64,000 nucleotides of DNA from Galdieria sulphuraria (taxonomy: Eukaryota; Rhodophyta; Bangiophyceae; Galdieriales; Galdieriaceae): the NCBI RefSeq assembly GCF_000341285.1, contig NW_005178452.1, forward strand, positions 62,001 to 126,000. The letters run 5' to 3'. Below the pieces are notes generated by a model. It was not told the DNA's origin. It saw only the letters and a list, made by a program, of their open reading frames with translations, and ran no database searches. Shown piece by piece: positions 1-12,854 of this stretch. A program made the translations under genes and the position numbers. The number at the start of each line of letters is the position of its first letter. Position 1 is the stretch's first letter.

Positions 1-3000
1 TACCGAACACTTTAAACTCCACCTTTCTGCAATTACCTTCTCAGAACCCATAATTGGTTCCATTGCCTCAGGATTATCAAAATAGGTCTCGGGAAGCCAC
101 ATGGCACAAGATACGTGAGCCCATTTGCCTTCAACGTTTGTAGGTTTCAGTGCACCTCCAACCATAGGACAAAGAATGCAACGATGAGAATCAGGGACCG
201 ATTCATCTGAACTTGGATAATGATAACCCAACGACGACTTAGAAATCTCCGAGTCATTCCTATCCGTCTTGCCCACTGCAATACAGGAACTACAAAACCA
301 ATCACCTTCAGGGATTGAGCGCACTCCATAACAGGTCTGATGAACTGCAACATGACAGCCATCACAAAGGATTATATCGTTTCCAATTTCATCACAATCT
401 CCACTACCACATACTGAACAACATGCAGTAAGTTCTTGCGGAAGATCAGGAGGAAAATCAAAGTTATCTTCTTCCTTCACAACTGGTTTCAGTTTCACAG
501 GGGAAACTGAAGATGAATTCTTTGCAGCAGCATTCCGAATAACTTGTGTGCGTCGTCGATGAGGACCGGAATCGACAGGTAAGACGTCCTCCTTTGCTTC
601 CTTCATCGCAGCACTATCCTGCAGAAGTTCACGTAAACGTTTCTGTGCTGTGTTGACAGACACGACACCCCCATGACGAAGACAAGATGGTCGACTGGCA
701 TCAACAGCTTTGCGTACCTTTTGAATCCCTTTGAGGCTCATTAAGATCTTCTTCTCCATCTTCAAGTCTGTCTTCATGCTGCTCTCTCGATTGTAAATAT
801 GCTTTAAAGCACCAGCTATCTACAAACCTGTTAAAATTATGCCAAGTTCGTTATTTCTACTCACTTTTTCGATAGTGCCCTTGTGGTCTCCAAACAAGAT
901 TTGCTCTTGTTCGATAGTTTTCTGAGTAGCTTCCCATATTTCATCGCTGTCACAGAGTTCACGCGTATTCCTATTCTTATCAGGGTTTAAGAAGGAATAT
1001 ACAACTCTGTCAATCTGTTGACGATCGATTATTTCAAAGTTTAATAACTGAGACTTTCCAATATTATGCAATTTAAATAAAGCAGCTGCACTCCAGTCCT
1101 TTTTCTTGAGCCTCAAATGAGCTTCAACCATGCCCCTCTAAAGAAACTTTAGGAGCTTCTTCAAAATTGATAATTGCTACGTACCTCGTTCCTTTCATTA
1201 GAATGCATATCGTTTCGAATCTTTTGTTTCGAATTCAGAACAGCTTCATGGCTTCGATCTTCACTATATATGGAAGACTTTTTTGATTTCTTCAAAATCC
1301 TTGGCTGCAATGTGTTCAGCACCGCGTTAATATCGTCTTTGGATGAAGAATGGTAATGCGACATTTTATGAAATGGACAAAAAATCAGAAATTGGTATCC
1401 TCCTTCAGCAGCCGACACTATAAATGGCTTTTGACCGGCGTCTCGCGCACAGTAAACATGAAAACACTGAGAACAATCAGGAAATCCACAAGAAACTGTA
1501 ATGCCAGAATTATCCTTTGAACAGAATACACAATTGCCGTTTGGTGACGTATTCTTCGCCATTTCCAAATTCACAATGGGTTCCATAAACTGAGTGTTCT
1601 TCACAAAAACTTTCGGCGTCCAAAGAGCACAATACAAATGTGCAAAATTTCCATCCTCAGTTTTCTTCAACGCACCTCCTTTCCTACTGCATATTACACA
1701 TGATGCCATGAAAGCTTCTTCTGAGCATGGAGAGCAAAGAAAAAATCGCTTCAAGCCTTTCATCGATGCAAAAAGGACATCTTCATATTCTTGCACCCCG
1801 TAACACAAAGCATGAACAGTTACTCCACAAATGATACAAGAAGCAAAGATTAACCCAGAACTATAACTATCCTCAAGACCTTCGTTGATTCCATTAAAAC
1901 ACACCTCACATTGTTTGCAAACCACACTATCCAACCATTTCAATATGAAATTTGAAGAACCTTTCATATTAGTGAGTAGCTGAAATAGGCATCAAACATA
2001 AACATATACCTTTCCATGACACTTCACTTGTATCTCTAGCACGATGTCTGGCAGTTGTACGGGCATGACATGCTGGACAAGAAGTGCCTTTGCGATGATT
2101 GTGTTTCAACTCTCCAATATGTTCCTGCTGGGTCATTTCAATCTGAGGAAGTTTTGGAAAAACATTCAGTCTTTCTGACGAGATTTCGGGTTCAAAACCT
2201 TTTGAATCACTCAAACGGTCAAATTCCTTCAAAAAGGAACTATCTGGCTTTACTTCTCTTTTTAATGAAGGATGCCAAATCAGTGCTGTAGATTTATCTG
2301 GCATTAGGTAACCCTCTCTTAACAACATATCTTCAACAGTTGCTTGGCGAAGAGAGTCTATGGTATCAATATGGTATTGTTGTAGTAATTCTTCGATACA
2401 CTTCTTCGCCTGTTCCTTGTCGATATTCACCAAAAACGCTTCGTCTTTCAACCAATTAAAACGATAATATCGCCCACGATGAAACGGAGTATACTTCAAT
2501 TCATCTATACTTGCTTGTAAATGTTCCAAAAAAGATAGCTGCCATTCTCTAATAGAACCAGTTAGAAACCTTGTTGGAGTCCACTTCCACATTTCCTCCG
2601 CATTTTTAGGTAAACATTCCATTGATGAGCCAAAAATGCTCTCTAGACAATTATTTGTAAGTACCTGGTTCCATACACCCTTCAAACAATTTGGAAAAAC
2701 GGCTTCTACAATGTTTTCTACCAAAAACTGCTTCTCCTCTTCATTTTCCTGGAAATCTTCAAGACAAGGAACGTCTTTACAAGAAGAAGTCACTTCATTC
2801 TTAAAGTAGCCAGAATGAAACTTCAAACGGAACAACGCGCCAATAAAGCTACAGGCGTCCTTATCAGAATATGAAATGAAGTTGTTTCTTTCTTCTAAAC
2901 TCCACTTTCTTCTCCTACTCCGTATAGTAGTTGTATCTTCTTCCGACACTTGGTTCTCTGAGGAATAGCTTGCATTCTTAGGTAGAAACAAAGGGTGCGC

Positions 3001-3339
3001 CTTCTGCACCTCAACAGAGTTCGCCTTGCTCACGGATTTATGGTCTCTGCACCCAAAAAAGGTTTCTACGTTTTCTCGTACGCTTTCTTCTGAAGCAAAA
3101 GGACTGGGAATGCCTTCAAGTGTAGCTTTGTGTTCGAATTTGTCAGTACTGCAAGACTCCATTGCCTCCAAACCGCAGTTTCTCTCTGATGAAAATTTTG
3201 AACCCAGTGCGTCGTGTAACTTATTCAGTTCTTTGCTTTCCACTGACGGGTCTGAAACACTATGAGTTGAAGAGAGAGTTTTCCTTCGCCTCTTACTTCG
3301 GTTCGAATTTGTCACTTTGGACCTTGAGGAGGAGGGCAT
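1..3339 (-). CDS. PHD-finger protein with two PZP-type (PHD-knuckle-ePHD) modules, 3' end beyond window
   Basis: Probable chromatin reader that binds histone H3 tails. Exons are 3339-2010, 1960-1185, 1137-865 and 819 to beyond position 1; introns are 45-49 nt and the frame is open throughout. About 440 residues of Ser/Lys-rich sequence without a recognised domain come first. A Cys/His-rich PHD plus extended PHD follows (CEVCF, CIIC, CVIC, CVFC, CPFH). A second PHD (CSVC, ILCDGCHVAVHQTCYGV, WFCSSC) then runs into another ePHD (CILC, GGALKP, SCAMWLP), still open at the edge with RWSLKCSV. The second module resembles BRPF/JADE and plant trithorax-like PZP modules. The open frame begins at 3384 with a GTG just after a stop, so I start at the first ATG, 3339. 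A SET, bromo or other domain could lie downstream, outside the window. The class is firm; the exact orthologue is not. Confidence 0.85.
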
Positions 3340-3605
3340 AACCCTAGCAAACTTATTACTGCGACTTGTTAAAAATTCGTTCACTCATAAAAGCCTGCAA
3401 AAAGCACACTATGTCGACTTGCTGTGGTCTTTGCAACGGTATGTATGTGAACACTACGAAAATTCTTCAATTTGAGGCCATTTATTAGGGGAGGCGTCAT
3501 TCATTTGGATGTAATATAGAATGTAACAGTTTATGAGTTTATACAAACTAAGTTCAAACTTTGCAGAGAAGCAAACAGAAACAAACAACATTCAAAAAAA
3601 TTTTC

Positions 3606-5014
<1,409 letters not shown>

Positions 5015-5818
5015 TCTCGAGCAAAGGCCTCGAAAGAATTCTTTAACCCAAGCAAACCACGATACAAGATATTTTGCCTTTTTCTGATGTATACGATGAA
5101 GCACTTCTTTCTTGCCTTATTAACATGTAACAGATATATTGTCAAGCAGCCCTTCTCTATGTTTTTAACCAAGGAACTGTTCCGTTATCCCCTGTTTGAC
5201 ACGTGTCCATTTCTTAGATATTCGAGAACCCTTGCGAGCCTAAAAATAGTTTAACACTAAATTTGCAAGCTTTTGAATACTGCAAGCTCAAGCTGGTTTG
5301 TAAACATTATGCGTTTAAGGAGTAGTTATCTGACATAATGTTTCCTATGACGACTCTTTATACTATATATACACTTCACTATAAATGTTATCGATGAGAA
5401 CGGCAATATTCTTTATTATTTGGAAAGATTATTTACTCAAATAGGGGTTTAGCCAGCAGCACAAGTTTTGAGGAAGTTTTCTATCCTTCCCCAATCGCAA
5501 ATATCTGTTCCATGGGGGGCTGCGTTCCCTTACCACGGAGATCTCCCCTCTTTATGTGGGAGGCCCCGGAAATGATCCTGGAAAGGAAATTTTCTCAGCT
5601 GACAATCATCATCATGGGCAATGGGGTTGATCTACCTTTTCGTCGTCACTAAAGCGACTTTGTCCAAAAGCTCTTTGCGGCCTTGAGGTATGTTACGAAA
5701 CTGTCCCTTTTTCATAACCTACAAACAACGCTTTCCAGTATAACTAACAGGCGGAGAAAGCTCTTGATTTATCGCCTCTTGAGGCAAACTTGACAGGCTT
5801 TTTAAGAACGTTAGTTCT
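5015..5818. other. Divergent intergenic region between MAPK and B56 genes
   Basis: About 800 bp between two divergent start codons, so it should hold both promoters and 5' UTRs. An AT-rich run with TATATATA lies near 5360. The in-frame ATG at 5104 may make the first 90 bases coding. I see no RNA gene, repeat or convincing open frame. Confidence 0.5.
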
Positions 5819-7392
5819 ATGTCAAAACGGAAGACGTCTTGTAGCTCTTCTGAAGTTGAAAAGGAAGAAATTGAAGACGGATACACTCTTCCTTTGCTGA
5901 ATAGTAAGTTTATTGCAAAAATTGTTCTCTCGCTGAAAGTTGTCTGATGGCTTTCGACTTTCCAAAATAGACTCGCAAGAAATTCCCTTGAGAAAGGAAA
6001 TTTTCGTGAAGAAATTGTTGCTCTGTAAATCTTTTTTGTCATCTTCGAAGCGAAGTAAAAGTGAGGAAGGTATTCTCAGGACTCACGCGGACTGGATAGA
6101 AGTTCGTAGAAGGATACTTTTCGAACTTATAGACTATGTAAGTGTCACTGATGACCCGTTTGAGGAGCAATCCCTACAGTTGGTTGTAAGTCTTCTAGAG
6201 GAGATAGTTGGTGCAGAGCGGTCCGTATCATCAACTCGCTTTGCTCAACTCTCTTTTTTCGATGCAAAGGACAAAACTGATGTGCCGATATCATTAGAAG
6301 TAAGGGAAAATGAAACGAAGATAAAAGATTCCGAATGGTCTATTATTCAACTTGTGTACGAACTGTTTATTCAGATGATCATTGCAGATGGACTAGAGAT
6401 CAGATGCTTTCTCAAGTATATAACAGAATCCTTTATCTCTAAGCTATTTCATTTATTCCGCAGTGGAGATGTAAGAGAGAGGGATTATCTCAAAACTGTT
6501 TTTCATCGTATTTACCAAAGATTCATAAGACGTCGATCTTTCTTGAGAAAGAAAATCAACGAATATCTCTTTTCTTATGTTTTTGAAGGAGAACCTTGTT
6601 GTGGCATAAGAGAAATCTTGGAAATACAATCTTCAATTGTTCATGGCTTCGCAGTTCCTTTGAAAGAAGAACACAAAGATATGCTGTTTCGATATTTGAT
6701 GCCACTGCATCGTGAAGCCGAATTGGAAATATTCTTTCCTCAGCTGTTATCTTGTGTTCATTCATTTGCTGAGAAAGATCCTACGCTTATTCCTTCTATT
6801 TTGTCAAGGTTGTGTTCCACTTGGCCAAAGTATAACAGTATGAAACAGGTAATTATTTTGTGTTGTCTATCTTACGGCAGCTTCTGATGAACTTATAAAG
6901 ATACTGTACATAAATGAGGTGGAAATTGTACTCCAGAGTGTAACTGAAAGTGTATTTGCGAAGATTTCGAAATCGGTTTGGCTTGAACTTTTAAATTGTA
7001 CCTGCTGTCCTCATTTTCAAGTTGCTGAAAGAGCCATTAGCCTTTGGAATGATACGAGACTTGTTAAGATGATGGCTGCATATAGAAAGGAACTTTTAAT
7101 TACTTTGAATGACTCGATAGATAATGTTATCGAGCGGCACTGGTGTAAGTTAGTATGCTCAGTAGCTCTAGAAGTTAAACAGAAATGGATACAAGCAGTA
7201 CCGGATTTTTTTCAGTGGCGTCAACTAAATAGTTTTGACCGTGGTAGAACTATTGACATTGCTTACTCAAGTCAAAAGCGACACTGTATATCTCCAAATT
7301 TCGTGGAAAACTCTACTCCGAAGACTACTTTGGCCGATTCGTCAAGAAATTTTCTAGTCCCTTGCGCAGAATACAAGGTTGAATCCACTTGA
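5819..7392 (+). CDS. Protein phosphatase 2A regulatory subunit B56 (B')
   Basis: Targets the PP2A A-C core to substrates through a HEAT-like superhelix. Exons are 5819-5903, 5971-6848 and 6901-7392, giving 484 residues. Family landmarks: DWIEVRRRI near the start, then QMIIADGLEIR, FHRIYQRF, HGFAVPLKEEHKDMLFRYLMPLH, a PQLLSCV/EKDPTL pair and SPHFQVAER-like HFQVAERA. The second intron (6849-6900) ends in TATAAAG, and that acceptor is required to keep KQ-ILYINEVE in frame, matching the KEVMFLNELEE region of B56. Upstream GCAG at 6880 leads straight to a stop. Length is typical. A long, divergent N-terminus is usual for the family. Identification is firm although sequence identity looks moderate. 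Confidence 0.92.
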
Positions 7393-7498
7393 GTGATTTC
7401 TTAAGGAGTCAAACAAACCAGTCTGTATAATAAAAAATGTGCAAGTTGTTGACTGGCTATTATCGCTGTGGACTCAAACTGTGAAGTACTTGTATATT

Positions 7499-8812
7499 TT
7501 ATAAAGAAACATTCACAAAAAATCCAAACCGTGCAATCTTCACGTCGAAGGCTTGTTCACCAACTTCACCTCGAATAAAAACATATTTTCCCTGCATTGA
7601 ACCGAGAAAGTTATCTTTTGAGGGATTGAAGAAAGAAGGAACTCGAACAGGACACTTAGAAGAGTATTTAAAGGTTTCTCCAGGTTCTATTATCGGCTGC
7701 TGACCAACAACCCCTGTCCCCGTAACTCTTTTCCAAACGCCAGTTATTTCCTCAATATCCCACTCTCTACTTATCAACTGGACTGTATCGTCAGATAAGT
7801 TGCTGATTTCCACATAATATACAAACGTGTACATTCCTTCTTCTATTATGGAATCAAATGGAGAAAAGGAACATTCTACACGAACTCGGATACCCATAGT
7901 AACCGCATCGCTCTTATTTTGAATTTGTAGAAGTTCTCGGTAAGTAAAAAGTTTCTGCTTTGAATCAGTCTTTCCCTCTATAGTTGAGGGATCCTTGTTG
8001 GTGATAGTACTCAAATGTCCATCTTCCCAGTCGTTACTATCAAAACCTTCCAAACGAAGGTATTCCGATTGATCCAGTGCTCCCACTTCTGACTCGTCGT
8101 GAGGTTTTTCCTCTGCTTGTTCTGATGATTCGGACTCCTTACCTCCTATTTTGTAAGGATTATCATCGGTCATGTCACGGATTCCACTTCGTCGAAGGTT
8201 GAACGCTCCTGTGTTTGTCTTGGTTGGCCAATCTTTGGGAATAAAACCAAAGATATTTCTATTTCTAGGAGCATTCCTTTGCTGCAAGTCCTGCTTCTCT
8301 ATTTTTGGTGGTTCACCAATAACTCTCATAGCATCGGAGTAAATAGCTGCGTCCCTATACCTTTCTTCCTCAACAGCTTTTCGAAGCTCGAGTTCCAAAC
8401 AGGCGTACGGATCTTGCATGGTCAATTCCAATAACCTCTCTTTTAGTTTTGAAGCTTCCTCAAACCTATACTCCTTAGCAGCCAAATCTCTTTCTTGTCT
8501 AAGCAAGTATATCCTTTCCCATAACTTAATACGTTCCGGTTCAGGGAGTCGCGGAGGAAGCGTTCTAATGACGTCTTCGGGAGACCTTTGTGAGGCTTCC
8601 GTACCGTCGTCCATACTCACTAAGAACTGTCTAACATCAGAGGAATAGAAAGGCCTTCGCTGGGTAGAGAACCACCGACAAGAACAAAACCTTCTGGGTA
8701 CAAAAGAAGGAAGAATTTTTGAAACTTGCAACTTGCACTTAAAATATTGTGTGGGCCAACTCGGAGACAAACTATCTATCCAAGCAACGGAGAGAAACAT
8801 TCTCGAGTGCAA
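7499..8812 (-). CDS. ApaG (DUF525) domain protein with UVR-like segments, probably plastid-targeted
   Basis: Single exon, 437 residues. The N-terminus is rich in Ser, Arg and hydrophobic residues and nearly free of acids, as in a plastid transit peptide. Residues about 85-160 contain two helical, charged UVR-like segments (the first around AKEYRFEEASKLKERLLEL, the second around EEERYRDAAIYSDAM). An acidic linker follows. The last 140 residues form an ApaG fold: GIRVRVECSF, FVYYVEISN, SREWDI, VVGQQPIIEPGE, GSMQGKYVF. ApaG domains are beta-sandwich modules thought to act in protein contacts; no enzyme activity is established. An alternative ATG at 8800 would shorten the leader. The gene lies convergent to the B56 gene, about 100 bp away. 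Confidence 0.85.
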   Translation of the reverse strand: MHSRMFLSVAWIDSLSPSWPTQYFKCKLQVSKILPSFVPRRFCSCRWFSTQRRPFYSSDVRQFLVSMDDGTEASQRSPEDVIRTLPPRLPEPERIKLWERIYLLRQERDLAAKEYRFEEASKLKERLLELTMQDPYACLELELRKAVEEERYRDAAIYSDAMRVIGEPPKIEKQDLQQRNAPRNRNIFGFIPKDWPTKTNTGAFNLRRSGIRDMTDDNPYKIGGKESESSEQAEEKPHDESEVGALDQSEYLRLEGFDSNDWEDGHLSTITNKDPSTIEGKTDSKQKLFTYRELLQIQNKSDAVTMGIRVRVECSFSPFDSIIEEGMYTFVYYVEISNLSDDTVQLISREWDIEEITGVWKRVTGTGVVGQQPIIEPGETFKYSSKCPVRVPSFFNPSKDNFLGSMQGKYVFIRGEVGEQAFDVKIARFGFFVNVSL

Positions 8813-9519
8813 AAGTTTAAAATCTTATGAAAAATTAAATCACTTGGGGGATACATCTTCAGTGCACAGTAGTTACGACCATTGATATTCTCGAATCCTT
8901 TTAGTTTCTGGTTTCTGTTAAGAATATGACAGTGATATGTCTTCTTTAGGTTCGAGTTGTTCTGACGCTGAGTAGTGTCTCGTAAATACAACAGCACAAC
9001 CAGTCAGTGGAAGCTTTCTCTCGAGAAGATATGGCTCGACCTATTCTTGAATTATGCAAGGGAGTTAACGTTTGCTGACGACTGTACTGTGCGATGGGAT
9101 CTTGGAAACTTTGTATGGGTTTCAGGATGACTCTCCTATTTTTCTATGCATATCTCGTTTAATATTCTAATCAACAATATTGTTCCTTAGAGCACTTGGA
9201 GACCAATTTGTTATATCTAGATTGCTACAGTAAATACTGTCTTGGCAATTTGGCTGACATCCCCCAGGACAAATTGAGGTTGGAAACCCATGAAGCTGAG
9301 CCTAAGCAATAGATGTTGCATTTCATTCGCTAGATACGCAAAAGAACAAAATAGGATTATTTTTGTTCAAAATGTTCTTTATTTGACGACCCCTGAATTT
9401 GTAAAATCAATCTTTCGATATTTCTTTCCACGATGAGTAGTTGCCTATTCTTGTGAGAACTGAGTCAGAATGACAAAGACGCATTTCATGCTGTGTACAG
9501 TAACTTTATTTCAGTATTT
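8813..9519. other. Intergenic region, no feature recognised
   Basis: About 700 bp between the start of the ApaG gene and the stop of the ARF gene, both on the minus strand. It should contain the ApaG promoter and the ARF 3' UTR. Only short open frames occur (for example 8776-8997 minus, which overlaps the ApaG start). I see no tRNA box, repeat or long hairpin. Confidence 0.45.
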
Positions 9520-10241
<722 letters not shown>

Positions 10242-10368
10242 TTACAGCAAAGAAATATTTTCAATGGGAACGATTACAATTCCATTCAGCCACCCAATTT
10301 TTTATCGCGCCAAGAAATATAATATACGACTATGAAGCATAATACTTCTCCAGTCGTAAGAGGAATGG

Positions 10369-10376
10369 TGACGTCA
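10369..10376. promoter_or_regulatory. TGACGTCA palindrome upstream of ARF (CRE-like bZIP site)
   Basis: A perfect 8-bp palindrome identical to the classic cAMP-response/bZIP core, about 143 bp upstream of the ARF start codon and in the 369-bp gap before the next gene. An 8-bp match is expected roughly once per 65 kb by chance, so its role is speculative. The rest of this gap (10227-10595) shows nothing else I recognise. Confidence 0.25.
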
Positions 10377-10595
10377 CTTATGCTATTTAACGAGTTCATT
10401 TCACATTGAGAAAAGACAACTTTGAAAGGAGTGATATCGTATGTTGTCGCAATAGAAATACTGGAGTAACGCCGCGACATAATATCAAGTATATGAGTGA
10501 GTTGCAGTTCGGAAGAAATTTATTCTAGTGAGTTGTTGTGTTTACAAAAGGAGCATAAACAAGTAGGAAACCACAGTATGTATGAGAAGCCTAGG

Positions 10596-11293
10596 TCATC
10601 GTTGCCTTCTAAAACGGGACAAAAGCTCAGCTATGTACCCATCAACGGCGGAGATGTACTGGGGAGGAATCCTTGTTCGAGAACCCAATGGAGCCTCGAA
10701 GCCTTCCTTTCGCAGAAATTCTAAGACATGTGAACTTGTGAGGCCATTTGCTTGAGCTATTTCCTCAACAGTTGGTTGAAGATACAAGTCTCCAACCTAT
10801 CAAAATTACAGCAACTCTGCAAAATAAAAGAAAGTCGTACCTCAATGGCATCAGAAAAGGAAAGAGCTTCTAAAACCTCCATCTTCTTATTTTCTACGAA
10901 TAAGATTATATAGCGAGTCTATGAAATTCAGTGAAACTAACCTTTCACATGACTTGCCAAAATGTCACTTGGTTGAATGGATTCACTAACACCGTTACTG
11001 ACTAAGACATCAACTACATAGTCCAGAGGCAGGCCATAGTCTTCTGCGACTTCTTCTACGGTAAGATCGAAGATACTTAACCGTTCTCTCGAACTGTTGT
11101 TGTTTTCCAAAGTAGCCCAGTAAGACAGAAGTTGTTCAGGAAACCTAGGTGAGAAACTTCTACCAGGTTTAGTTGTCAAAGTATTGTATGTGTGTCTACA
11201 GAAACCAAGAGAGAACCTAGAGTGACTCTTAAAAGAAGGTGCCAACTTAATAGGACTTGTGCACTGAAAAGTCAACCGTGCCATCGCCACCAT
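10596..11293 (-). CDS. Plastid-type protein with two IF2N-like helical repeats
   Basis: Exons are 11293-10942, 10893-10841 and 10796-10596, giving 201 residues. The first 60 residues are basic and Ser/Thr-rich with few acids, like a transit peptide. Two copies of a short helical unit follow: LTVEEVAEDYGLPLDYVVDV about residue 78 and PTVEEIAQANGLTSSHVLEF about residue 142. They share TVEE(V/I)A, GL and a V-x3-L-x3-G pattern. This pattern resembles the small domain at the N-terminus of bacterial and organellar initiation factor 2, and also MerR-type helix-turn-helix units. The C-terminus is basic (RFRRQR). A role in plastid translation or nucleoid binding is plausible, but nothing in the sequence proves it. 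Confidence 0.7.
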
Positions 11294-11685
11294 CTCTCAA
11301 ACGTCTAATTGCTTCTCCAATAGCCATATTAATTTAGATGTCTTCTGCGTATTATATGAACTTTGTGTTCTAGACGTTGTCTTAAATTGGGATCTTCCTA
11401 GGTCTTCGTAGCATTATGAATTCACAAGTGAACTGAAACCAAACCTTGAATGACAAGCTGGAACCTTTATTGATATTTTCAGTCGCGGTAGTAACCCTGT
11501 TGTATTTAAAATATACAAAAAAAGGTTCAAGAAGAACACTCCCCTACACCAACTATCAATCTACAAAGAACTCAATATAAGAATTCCGTATCTCTTAAGT
11601 AAGGTTCTCCTTCAAGGTTACGGAATTTACCAGTCAAAAAATATTCCATTGTACTCAAGCAGCTAACAAACAAAGTACTCTGTCC
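11294..11685. other. Intergenic region, no feature recognised
   Basis: About 390 bp between the start of the IF2N-like protein gene and the stop of the ceramide synthase gene, both minus. It probably holds a promoter and a 3' UTR. No open frame, repeat or RNA gene is visible. Confidence 0.4.
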
Positions 11686-12760
11686 TCATTGTTCAGAGTC
11701 TTCATCATCACTTCGAATATCTCCTTCTTCTCTCAACTTTTCAAATGAGGCAAAAATAACACGACCTATCATCTTAAGTATGAGAGAGAACCAAAAGCAG
11801 TGAAGAAGTTCTAATGTTGATAAGGCAAACAAACAAATGAAGTAATGAGAAAAATGAACAGGCCAGTTGCTTGCAAACCCACTGAAAGAATGCTAAAGAA
11901 CAGAAGTTGAGAATAATGGACAGAAAAATACTTCTGCTTACATTACGCAGAATCAGACGAATAATATCTACGGCAACACCCCAAATGATTCTCGGAAAAA
12001 TAAACAACCTTCCATTTTTGGCTGTAAAAGAAAGTTGACTCGTAAATAACTGAATTTTTCGTTACCTTGTAAAATAAAAAATAACAGCAAATGCTGTAAA
12101 CATAATACTATCTAATGGCCGGAAACCGATATAGTAAACGCACTTTGTACTATACAAGAGAATATCACTGGCATCATGGAGCACCAAGATGACTAAACCA
12201 ATTCGCACATAGCGAAAACTATAACTTATATATATCAAAAGAATAGTTGCCACGTGATGAATACAGAATTCGAGAAAATCAGAGTGCTTTGTGTCTGAAA
12301 ACAACAAAAATACTAGACTACCCAAATAATAACCAAGTTCTACAACATAATAGCTTCGAAAAAAAGTTGAAAGTGGAGGGGGATAAGGTGACCATAATTC
12401 CACAAGCAAAGGACCACGCAAATCCACCCGCCAGTCCTCTAGTGTCAAGGTTATCAGACCGCAAGCAAAAGATAAACAGTATGCTATAGAGTAATATAAA
12501 TTCTCACTCAACTTTCGTCGCAACCGCACACTGTATTTTTGAAAACCTTTGGAGAAAACAAACTTTTGTAGCCATACACGAAGCAGCCACACAGCGAAGC
12601 CCACCAGAAGCGCCCGCAACAATTCCTCCCTCTTCCAAGTGGAATCTGACAACCTCGGAAAAGCAGTGTCTTGCTGTTCTCTTAAAATATTGACGAAAGA
12701 CTTCATATTCTCACATATCACGTGCGTATAAAGTCTATCCGTGGTGACCTCTTTTAACAT
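11686..12760 (-). CDS. Ceramide synthase (LAG1/LASS family, TLC domain)
   Basis: ER membrane enzyme that N-acylates sphingoid bases to ceramide. Exons are 12760-12066, 12008-11942 and 11892-11686, giving 322 residues. The Lag1 motif is clear: FCIHHVATILLIYISY followed by RIGLVILVLHDASDILL, with the catalytic His pair and HD. Several hydrophobic segments span the TLC domain, LELLHCFWFSLILKM lies near the end, and the tail is acidic (GDIRSDDEDSEQ), as in yeast and animal homologues. The last acceptor must be at 11893-11894: splicing 11 nt further downstream runs into a stop. The fungal/animal homeobox-like domain is absent. The start may be any of the early Met codons. Confidence 0.9.
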
Positions 12761-12854
12761 ACTTGGGCGTTAAAGAAATTTACAATGTCTCTCCATCAGA
12801 TTCTTCCAAGTGTAACATTTTTACTATCAATTTATTAATACAGAAATCAATGCA

